Shown one piece after another: positions 50,144-57,341 of a stretch of DNA of 64,000 nucleotides. The position numbers were made by a program, and so were the translations under genes. Source of the stretch: BOG-908 sp965198825 (GTDB lineage: Bacteria; Pseudomonadota; Alphaproteobacteria; Acetobacterales; Acetobacteraceae); contig CBDAQB010000001.1 of the NCBI GenBank assembly GCA_965198825.1, positions 930,001 to 994,000 on the forward strand, written 5' to 3'. The notes below the pieces were generated by a model that was not told where the DNA came from, searched no databases, and saw nothing but the letters and a program-made list of their open reading frames with translations. Every line of letters starts with the position of its first letter. Within the stretch, counting starts at the first letter, position 1.

Positions 50144-51652
50144 TCAAGCCAGTTGACGGCCGGGGATGCGTTGCCTGAACGCTAATGCTTCAGCGATGTC
50201 CTGGCGCCGCACCGTTTCAGAGCCTGCCAAATCGGCAACGGTGCGCGCCACGCGCACGACGCGAGTGAAGCCGCGCGGTGAGAGATGCAGCTTTGCCATG
50301 GCCTGCTCGGCAAGCGAGCGGGCTTCCTCTGAGAGCGTGATGCGGTTGCCGTCTGCTTCGGCGTTGAGGAACGGGCCGAACTCTCCGCCTCTAACCCGTT
50401 GAGCATGCCGGGCGACTGCGACGCGCTCGGCGACGATGGCGCTCGACTCGCCTGGCGGGGCTCGTGACAGGTCGCGCGCGGAAACGGGCTGGACGGACAC
50501 CGTGAGATCGATCCGGTCGAGTAGCGGGCCGCTGATCTTGCCGAGATAGTCCTCTCCGCAGCGTGGCGCCCGGCCGCATTCGCGCGTGGCGTCGCCGAGG
50601 TGGCCGCACCGGCAGGGATTCATGGCGGCGATGAGCTGGAAGCGGGCTGGATAGGTCACGTGGGCGGCCGCACGCGCAACCGTGGTGTGGCCGCTTTCCA
50701 TCGGTTGGCGGAGTGTCTCCAGCACCGGGCGAGGGAATTCGGGAAGTTCGTCAAGGAACAGGACACCGCGGTGGGCAAGGCTGACCTCGCCTGGCCGGGC
50801 GCGTGAGCCGCCGCCGGCGAGTGCCGCCTGACTAGCGCCGTGATGCGGTTCGCGAAATGGTGGCCGCTTCACGAGGCGGCCGCCATCCAGCATCCCGGCG
50901 ACGCTATGTATCATGCTGACCTCGAGCGCCTCTGCTGGTGAAAGGTCAGGAAGCAGGCCTGGCAAGCGGGCTGCCAGCATTGATTTGCCGGCGCCTGGTG
51001 GGCCGACAAGCAGGAGATTGTGCCCGCCGGCGGCGGCGATTTCGAGCGCGCGACGCGCCGTTTCCATGCCTTTGACATCGATAAGGTCGAGAGTTGGCGC
51101 CGTGGCGGCGAGCCCCGCGGTTTCCGGCGAAGTGAGGACTTGCGTGCCCTTGAAATGGTTGATGAGCGAGAGAAGGTCTGGCGGGGCAAGCACTTCCACG
51201 CTGCCAGCCCAGGCCGCTTCCCCTCCTTGCACGGCGGGGCAGATCAAGCCGAGTTCCTGTGCACCGGCACTGATGGCCGCCGGCAGTACGCCGGCGACGG
51301 GGTTGAGGCTCCCATCGAGTGAGAGTTCGCCCAGGGCCGCGTAGTGCATGATGTCCTCGCGCGGCAGCACCTCCATGGCGGCGAGCACGGCAAGTGCCAT
51401 GGGCAGGTCGAAATGCGAGCCTTCCTTGAGAAGATCGGCTGGAGCGAGGTTGATGAGGACACGCCGCGGCGGCAGCGAGAGGCCCATAGCGGTCAAGGCC
51501 GCGCGGACCCGTTCGCGCGCCTCGGCAACCGCCTTATCGGGCAAGCCAACGACCAGGAAAGCCGGCAAGCCTGCGGAGATCTGCACCTGAACTTCGACAG
51601 GAACCGCTTCGATCCCGGAGAACGCAAAACTGCGAACGACGGCGAGGCTCAT
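50144..51652 (-). CDS. YifB/ComM family AAA+ Mg-chelatase-like ATPase
   Basis: A 502-residue protein starting at ATG 51652 (SLAVVRSFAFSGIEAVPVEV); an ATG at 51814 is rejected as it would cross the VapC remnant. An N-terminal Lon-protease-like (ChlI) domain (1-170) precedes the AAA+ module with Walker A VGPPGAGKSMLAA, Walker B GVLFLDELPEF and the C-terminal Mg-chelatase segment (NPCRCGHLGD, SPRGFTRVVRVARTVADL). ComM homologues are branch-migration helicases promoting integration of transformed DNA. A natural-competence role here is inference; a CinA-like protein also lies at 38 kb, without other competence genes. Confidence 0.92.
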   Translation of the reverse strand: MSLAVVRSFAFSGIEAVPVEVQVQISAGLPAFLVVGLPDKAVAEARERVRAALTAMGLSLPPRRVLINLAPADLLKEGSHFDLPMALAVLAAMEVLPREDIMHYAALGELSLDGSLNPVAGVLPAAISAGAQELGLICPAVQGGEAAWAGSVEVLAPPDLLSLINHFKGTQVLTSPETAGLAATAPTLDLIDVKGMETARRALEIAAAGGHNLLLVGPPGAGKSMLAARLPGLLPDLSPAEALEVSMIHSVAGMLDGGRLVKRPPFREPHHGASQAALAGGGSRARPGEVSLAHRGVLFLDELPEFPRPVLETLRQPMESGHTTVARAAAHVTYPARFQLIAAMNPCRCGHLGDATRECGRAPRCGEDYLGKISGPLLDRIDLTVSVQPVSARDLSRAPPGESSAIVAERVAVARHAQRVRGGEFGPFLNAEADGNRITLSEEARSLAEQAMAKLHLSPRGFTRVVRVARTVADLAGSETVRRQDIAEALAFRQRIPGRQLA

Positions 51653-51700
51653 CGAGTTGGCGTTTTCGTCACGATACCATAACAACTGCATGCGCGTGCT

Positions 51701-51904
51701 ATGGCAAGTCCGCCGTTCGATGGCGAAGATGCGGAGCAGGCAGGCGAGATACGCGCGGCTCTCGTACTCGCTGGGACCCCGATCGGTCCTTACGACGTGC
51801 TGATTGCCGGTCAAGCCAAAGCGAGAAGCTTAACCCTGATGACGCGAAACACGCGCGAGATTCAGTGTATCGACGGCTTAATGACCGAGGACTGGGAACG
51901 CTGA
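51701..51904 (+). pseudogene. Remnant of a VapC-type PIN toxin gene (C-terminal half)
   Basis: A 67-codon frame whose product (PFDGEDAEQAGEIRAAL, TPIGPYDVLIAGQAKA, LTLMTRNTREI, LMTEDW) matches the second half of VapC toxins, including the PIN-domain acidic residues in GPYD and the TRNTRE segment. The N-terminal half with the first catalytic Asp is missing: a TAA stops the frame seven codons upstream of the ATG. No VapB antitoxin is nearby. It cannot be an active ribonuclease. Confidence 0.75.
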
Positions 51905-51976
51905 CGCGAGGGTCGCACTCGCAGCGAAGAACGGGCGAATGCTAAGATCGTCCCGCCGAAAGCAAGGTGAGGGCTC

Positions 51977-54022
51977 ATGAAAGTCATCCGCGTTGCCAGC
52001 TATCTGGCGCTGGCAGTGGCGCTCATGGCCATGCTTTTTTCGTCCGCTGCGCAAGCGGCTGGACTCGTGCTCAAACGAGTCATGCTGTCATCAGCGGGCG
52101 TTGGCTACTTCGAATATGCCGCCGACGTGGACGGCCCTGCCACCCTCGGGCTCGACCTGCCACTTGCCCAAGTTGACGATGTGCTCAAATCGTTGGTGGT
52201 GTTCGACGATGCTAGCGGCATTGGCGGCATCGAACTGCCCGGGCGCGACCAGACGCATAGCGCGTTCGGCGACGTTCCATTCGGGCCTGACGGCCTGTCC
52301 TCGCCTCTCGCTTACCTTAATAGTCTGCAGGGTGTGAAAGTCAGCGTCGAAGGGCCGCGGCCCATGACGGGCCGCCTCATGCACGCTGAAATGGTAAGGG
52401 AGACAGCCGGACCCCAGGCACCGGACGGGACGCAACAAACCCGCGAGCGCACGCGTGTCACGCTGCTGACGGACGATGGGCTGAAGCAGTTTGTGCTCGA
52501 GGAGAGTGAGGCCGTGCAGGTAGCCGATCCGGGCCTGCGCGAGCGCATCGGCCAGGCACTGGCGGCGCTGAAGCGGGAGAGCGGCCAAGATGCGCGCCAC
52601 ATCACCATTCGCACGACCGGAACGGGCCACCGCACCATCCGAGTCGGCTATGTCGCCGTCGCGCCGCTTTGGAAGGCGTCTTACCGGTTGGTGATGCCTA
52701 TGGAGGAGGCGAGCGCAGAATTCAGGGCGCGTCTGCAGGGCTGGGCAACGCTGGAAAATGACTCGGGCACTGATTGGTCCGGTGTGTCGCTGACGCTGCA
52801 GTATGGCAACCCGGTGACGTTCCACCAGGCGATCTACCGGAGCTATTTTGTCGAGCGGCCGGAGGTGCCAGTCGAGGTGCTAGGCCGCTTGCTGCCCGAT
52901 GTCGACACAAGCGCTGTCCAATCGACCGGAGAGGCCGACCGGGCCGGAGGCGCGCCGCCACCGGCGCCGGAGTTGGCTGCACCGCCTACCCCATTCATGG
53001 CAATGCCGCGCATGGCCAGAAAGGCTGCGCCCTCTATGGCTGCACCGTCCGACGAGGTGGCACCAGTCGAGGATGCAGAGGAGACCATCTTTTCGTTGCC
53101 GCAGCCTGTGACTCTCGCTGCCGGGCATAGTGCCTCGGTTCCGATCCTCGATCACGAACTTCCCACCAGCCGTGTCTCAGTTGGCCGGCAAGGCGATTCC
53201 CATCCGCGAGCAGCAATCAAATTACGTAATGACACCGCTCAAAGCCTACCGGCCGGCGTGCTCACCTTTTACGAGGCCGAAGGCGATGCCTCTTACGCAG
53301 GCGACGCACGACTCGGCGGTCTGCCGGCAGGTGAGGATCGGCTCTTATCCTTTGCCGAAGATCTGCGCACGAGCCTGCAATGGAGAAACGGCACCACAAC
53401 GACGCTGACATCGATGAAGGTCGCTGGCGGCGTGGTGACGGTGCGTAGCCGCCAACGGACCCTCACCGATGCCACCATCAAAGCGCCGCAGCACGAGTCC
53501 CGCCACATTCTGCTTGAACTGCCGAAGACAGCAGGCACAGTTCCGCCCGACTTCCCGGCACCCATCGAGGAAACGGCAACACAGCGTCGCTACGCAATCG
53601 ACCTGAAGCCCGCAGAGACGCGGCAAGTAACCCTGGCCGTCGACGACCTACAGACCACATCGGTGGCCGTCGAGGATTCGGCAGACGTGATCGTGGATGT
53701 TTTGAACAACCAGCTCATCAGCGATCGAGCGCGCCGCGCACTCTCCCACATTCTCGACCTCCGCTCTGAGCAAACCGTGAAGACCACTGAACGCGATCGG
53801 CTGAGCAAACAAGGCGACGCAATCGAAAAGGATGAGGCGCGCCTGCGCAGTAATCTGGCAGCGACGCAGCCGGGCGATGCTTTACATGCGCGCCTGATAC
53901 GGTCGCTCGACCAGGACGAGACTAAAATGGCGCAGAACGCGTCGGCGATCGATGCGGCCAACGGCGCTGTGGCTTTAGCGCACAAGGCGCTGACGGATGC
54001 CATTGCGGAGTTGGATTTGTAA
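51977..54022 (+). CDS. DUF4139 domain exported protein
   Basis: A 681-residue periplasmic protein with a signal peptide to AQAAG (about 28) and AAGGTGAGG before its ATG. The body shows DUF4139 features: SSAGVGYFEYAADVDG near the start, the central RVGYVAVAPLWKASYRLVM and WATLENDSGTDWSGVSLTLQ, ending in a coiled coil (ILDLRSEQTVKTTERDRLSK and following) of about 90 residues. A proline/alanine-rich linker occurs near 330-370. Related proteins (MuiA-like) are linked to cell-envelope traits, but no reaction is known. No neighbour gives a clear clue. Confidence 0.8.
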   Translation: MKVIRVASYLALAVALMAMLFSSAAQAAGLVLKRVMLSSAGVGYFEYAADVDGPATLGLDLPLAQVDDVLKSLVVFDDASGIGGIELPGRDQTHSAFGDVPFGPDGLSSPLAYLNSLQGVKVSVEGPRPMTGRLMHAEMVRETAGPQAPDGTQQTRERTRVTLLTDDGLKQFVLEESEAVQVADPGLRERIGQALAALKRESGQDARHITIRTTGTGHRTIRVGYVAVAPLWKASYRLVMPMEEASAEFRARLQGWATLENDSGTDWSGVSLTLQYGNPVTFHQAIYRSYFVERPEVPVEVLGRLLPDVDTSAVQSTGEADRAGGAPPPAPELAAPPTPFMAMPRMARKAAPSMAAPSDEVAPVEDAEETIFSLPQPVTLAAGHSASVPILDHELPTSRVSVGRQGDSHPRAAIKLRNDTAQSLPAGVLTFYEAEGDASYAGDARLGGLPAGEDRLLSFAEDLRTSLQWRNGTTTTLTSMKVAGGVVTVRSRQRTLTDATIKAPQHESRHILLELPKTAGTVPPDFPAPIEETATQRRYAIDLKPAETRQVTLAVDDLQTTSVAVEDSADVIVDVLNNQLISDRARRALSHILDLRSEQTVKTTERDRLSKQGDAIEKDEARLRSNLAATQPGDALHARLIRSLDQDETKMAQNASAIDAANGAVALAHKALTDAIAELDL

Positions 54023-54023
54023 G

Positions 54024-54157
54024 CAAGAAAGCACTTCTTTTTTGAAAAAATGAAGCAAAAAACTTTTACTCACTTAGGCCCGGCACTCCCTCAATCTCGG
54101 TCCCAAGTCGCAAAAGTTTTTTGGTTCTTTTTTTCAAAAAAGAACCGCTTGCCTTCT
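54024..54157. repeat. AT-rich palindromic element, complete composite (copy 12)
   Basis: The left arm is AAGCACTTCTTTTTTGAAA with GAAGCAAAAAACTTTTACTC, the core TAGGCCCGGCACTCCCTCAA then TCTCGGTCCCAAGTCG, and the right arm AAAAGTTTTTTGGTTC with TTTTTTTCAAAAAAGAAC. It exactly fills the gap between the convergent DUF4139 and reductase genes. Confidence 0.9.
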
Positions 54158-55064
54158 AAGCTCGAGGAAATGGCAAGCTACGATTGATGTGCGTCGCCGC
54201 AATAGCCGCCTGACCACTCGCGACGCTGACTTGAGATAGCCCACTCACAACGTCGCCTGCTGCATACAAGCCGGAGATGCTGGTCTGCTGGTGCGGATCG
54301 ACGCGCAGTGCGCCGTCCTCATCGGCATCGGCGCCGAGGCCGGTTGCGAGACCCGAGCGGACGCGTGTTCCCAGGGCGGAATAAACGGTGTCGAATGCGT
54401 GCTGTGTGCCATCCTCCATGTGCCAGGCGGTGATGCGGCCATCGTTGACGGTGAGTCGGCTGACAGGCGTGTCGAGCAAGGTGATGCCCGCGTCGTGCAG
54501 CGCCTGGCGATCGGTGTCCGGCATATCCATCTGGCGGCCGAGCGTCAGGACCGAGAGATCGGCGGTGTAGGCGCGCAGCAGGAGCGCTTCGAGGAGGCGG
54601 CATTTGCCGAACGCGATCAAGCCGACTTTTTGGCCGATGACTTCAAAGGCGTCGCAGATCGGGCAATAGCGCACGAGGCCCTCTCTGACTGCATCGCGTA
54701 CACCTGGCAGATCGGGCTCGACGTCGAGGCCGCCGGTTGCCAGAAGCACGCGTGACGCCCGCAGTCTGCCGCCTTCGAACGATGCTTCAAATCCGCCGTC
54801 TTCTAGAGCCGCCAGTTGCGTGACCTCTCCAGGCATAATCCTGGCGCCATATTGCGAGGCTTGTTCGCGCATGCGTGCGAGAAGGTCAGTCCCTGACAAG
54901 CCATGGGGAAAGCCCACCAGGTTGTGGGAGACCGGGATCCAGGAGGCGCGACTTGCGCCGCCGTCAATCACGGTGACGCTTCGCCTGAAGCGCGCGAGAT
55001 AGACAGCGGCAGTGAGGCCGGCGGGGCCACCGCCGATGACAAGGCAGTCGGTATCTCTATCCAT
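54156..55064 (-). CDS. Thioredoxin-reductase-like FAD/NAD(P) oxidoreductase
   Basis: A 302-residue flavoprotein. FAD motif VIGGGPAGLTAAVYLARF (9-26), redox pair C134-P-I-C137 in VRYCPICDAF, and the C-terminal FAD motif GLYAAGDVVSG are those of the low-molecular-weight thioredoxin reductase group. The second, NADPH-binding Rossmann motif is degenerate (LIAFGKCRLLEA in place of GGGNSA-type), so the electron donor may differ. It lies 58 bp after the DsbD-like gene on the same strand, so the two probably form a thiol-redox operon in which this enzyme helps supply reducing power (inference). Confidence 0.87.
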   Translation of the reverse strand: MDRDTDCLVIGGGPAGLTAAVYLARFRRSVTVIDGGASRASWIPVSHNLVGFPHGLSGTDLLARMREQASQYGARIMPGEVTQLAALEDGGFEASFEGGRLRASRVLLATGGLDVEPDLPGVRDAVREGLVRYCPICDAFEVIGQKVGLIAFGKCRLLEALLLRAYTADLSVLTLGRQMDMPDTDRQALHDAGITLLDTPVSRLTVNDGRITAWHMEDGTQHAFDTVYSALGTRVRSGLATGLGADADEDGALRVDPHQQTSISGLYAAGDVVSGLSQVSVASGQAAIAATHINRSLPFPRA

Positions 55065-55122
55065 GTGCCGGCACCCTGCCTTTCATTCACCCCGGGGATG
55101 AAGCCGCCGACAGGGCGAAGGT

Positions 55123-57291
55123 TCAGCCTGTGTTTTCGACGCGAGCCAGGACTGCGCTCTCGGTGAGGATTTGTGGCAGCACCTGGCCTTCGCCGTCAGC
55201 GGGGTAAAACACGTAGAGCGGCACCCCTGAACGGCCGTGTTCTTTCAGGTAGGCCGTAATGCCTGCGTCCTGGCGGGTCCAGTCGCCCTTCAGGTAAGCA
55301 ACGTGATGTTTCGCAAACGCCTGCTGGACGGCGGCGGGGGAGAGAGCCACGCGTTCGTTGACCAGGCAGGTCACGCACCAGGCGGCGCTCATGTCCACGA
55401 GCACTGGCCGGTGTTCCGCGCGAACGGCAGCGAGGCGGGCAGGGGTGAAGGCCTCCGCGCCATCGCTCATCGCAAGTTTCGCACCGGCAGGCGGGGCTAG
55501 TGCCAGGCTGACCAGGATCGCCGCCGCGCCGGCGGCCGCGCCGAGCGATGCGAACTTAAGCAACCGCGGCCCCTCATGGATTTGGGCATAACCGAACGCC
55601 CAGGCGGCAAAGCCGACGGCCAGGAAGCCGCCGAGCACGGCAAGCAATCCTTCACTGCCTGTCTGCTGGCTCACAACCCAAGCCAGCCAGAGGGCAGCGC
55701 CATACATGGGGAAGGCAAGGATCTGCTTGAACAAATCCATCCAGGCGCCGGGGCGTGGCAGCAGCCTGGCGAGTCCGGGACTGAGCGCCAGGGCAGCATA
55801 AGGCGCCGCAAGGCCAAGGCCGAGGGCAAGGAAGATCAGCATCGCCGAGGCGGGCGGCAGTGCGATCGCGGCTGCAAGGGCCGCTGCCATGAAAGGGGCT
55901 GTGCAGGGGGTCGCGACAACCACTGCCAGCAATCCAGTCGCGAAGCTGCCACGCGACGCGAACCCCTGGCCGGCGCCGGCGAGTTCGCCGCCGACCTGGA
56001 ACACGCCCGAGAGGTTTAGGCCGATGGCGAAAAGCAGCCAGGCCATGGCCGCGGTGAAAGCTGCGGACTGGAATTGTACTCCCCAGCCGGCCGCATCACC
56101 GGCTGCTCGAGCGATGAGGGTAACCACGCCGATCGTGCCGAAAGCCGCCAAAACGCCAAGTGTATAGTAGGCCGCTTCGCGCCGGACATGTGCCTTCGCC
56201 TGGCCTGACAAACGCGCCAGCGCCAGCGCCTTGATCGCGAGCACTGGCAGCACACAGGGCATAAGGTTGAGGATCAGTCCGCCAACAAAGGCGAGGAGCA
56301 AGGCGCGCAGCAGGCCAGGCGCGGCGTCACCAGCCACGGCAGACATGGGGGCGCCAGGGGAGGCATCGATCGCGAGCGATGCGGTCTCCCCACCGGTGTC
56401 GGTAATGACCAGCACGCCCGACTCATGCGCATTCGCGGGCAGCGGATGGAGCGGCTTGAGCTGCAAAGTGACCGTCTTGCCATCGGTCTGGACGGCGGGT
56501 TCCGCCGACTGGTCGAACACACCCGCGACTGCGGGGAAGAAATCCGCATGCTTCACAGATAGATGCGCCGCATCGAGCGAGAGCAGCCCTTGTGGCGTGA
56601 TGTGGGCCGTGAACGGCGACGGGCGCGGCATGCGGGCGTCGGCGGCGGTGAAGAGCGGCGCCTCGGCTCCTGGCGCCGGGGTCCCTTGCGGCAGGGAGAG
56701 ATGGAACTGCCCTTCCTCGGGAACGCACACATTGGCGCAAATCAGCCAGCTGGCGTGCACGTCCAGCGCCAGCGTCCCGTGGGCGCTCGCAGGTGGAGTG
56801 ATGGTGAGAGGAAGCAGAAGATCACCGGTGTAGGCGTAACTGGTCAGGCCCGCTTCGCGCTGTGCGACAGGTGTCGGATACTGGATCGGGCCGGCGGTGG
56901 CGCCGGTCACATCGATCGTCGGCGGCGCGCCGGCATCGCCGGGATTAGACCAGTAGCTGTGCCAACCCGGCGCCATTTGAAGGCGGAGGCCGATGCGGAG
57001 CTTCACGCCTGGCGAAAAATGGTCGGTTTCGCTGACGATCGTCGCAGTGTCGCGCTGGGTTTTTACCGCTTCTGACGTCGCGGCTGCTGCTGAAGTGGAT
57101 AGGCAGGCGAAGCCTAGGAGAAGCACAGCAAAAGCACTTCTTTTTTGAAAAAAAGAAGCAAAAAACTTTCGCCACCTAAGGCTCGGCACGTCTGCAAGCT
57201 CGGTCCCAAGTCGCAAAAGTTTTTTGGTTCTTTTTTTCAAAAAAGAACGTCCTTGCTTTCCTGTCATCGAAATCACAGCCGACTGAGACAT
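55123..57291 (-). CDS. DsbD/ScsB-like protein-disulfide reductase with a repeat-encoded N-terminus
   Basis: An inner-membrane protein passing electrons from cytosolic thiols to periplasmic partners such as DsbA-family isomerases. After the export signal come a periplasmic DsbC-like sensor domain (VKLRIGLRLQMAPGWHSYWSNPG in parts, to about 290), eight transmembrane helices with CVLPVLAIKAL and VATPCTAPFM (membrane Cys), and a C-terminal thioredoxin domain with active site CVTC (SAAWCVTCLV). The start is uncertain: from ATG 57291 the first 55 residues are the translation of a whole composite AT-rich element (57127-57262), including RSFLKKRTKKLL and FFASFFQKR, just before the hydrophobic stretch FAVLLLGFACLSTSAAA. 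Confidence 0.87.
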   Translation of the reverse strand: MSQSAVISMTGKQGRSFLKKRTKKLLRLGTELADVPSLRWRKFFASFFQKRSAFAVLLLGFACLSTSAAAATSEAVKTQRDTATIVSETDHFSPGVKLRIGLRLQMAPGWHSYWSNPGDAGAPPTIDVTGATAGPIQYPTPVAQREAGLTSYAYTGDLLLPLTITPPASAHGTLALDVHASWLICANVCVPEEGQFHLSLPQGTPAPGAEAPLFTAADARMPRPSPFTAHITPQGLLSLDAAHLSVKHADFFPAVAGVFDQSAEPAVQTDGKTVTLQLKPLHPLPANAHESGVLVITDTGGETASLAIDASPGAPMSAVAGDAAPGLLRALLLAFVGGLILNLMPCVLPVLAIKALALARLSGQAKAHVRREAAYYTLGVLAAFGTIGVVTLIARAAGDAAGWGVQFQSAAFTAAMAWLLFAIGLNLSGVFQVGGELAGAGQGFASRGSFATGLLAVVVATPCTAPFMAAALAAAIALPPASAMLIFLALGLGLAAPYAALALSPGLARLLPRPGAWMDLFKQILAFPMYGAALWLAWVVSQQTGSEGLLAVLGGFLAVGFAAWAFGYAQIHEGPRLLKFASLGAAAGAAAILVSLALAPPAGAKLAMSDGAEAFTPARLAAVRAEHRPVLVDMSAAWCVTCLVNERVALSPAAVQQAFAKHHVAYLKGDWTRQDAGITAYLKEHGRSGVPLYVFYPADGEGQVLPQILTESAVLARVENTG
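57127..57262. repeat. AT-rich palindromic element, complete composite (copy 13), inside the 5' end of dsbD-like gene
   Basis: The left arm is AAGCACTTCTTTTTTGAAA with GAAGCAAAAAACTTTCGCC, the core AAGGCTCGGCACGTCTGCAA then GCTCGGTCCCAAGTCG, and the right arm AAAAGTTTTTTGGTTC with TTTTTTTCAAAAAAGAAC and GTCCTTGCTTTCC. The core is closest to copy 12. It stays open in the dsbD frame from end to end. Confidence 0.9.
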
Positions 57292-57341
57292 GTCAAAGCC
57301 ACTTCTATCTGGCGAGTGCGCAGCCCTCTAAGTAGGTCGGA

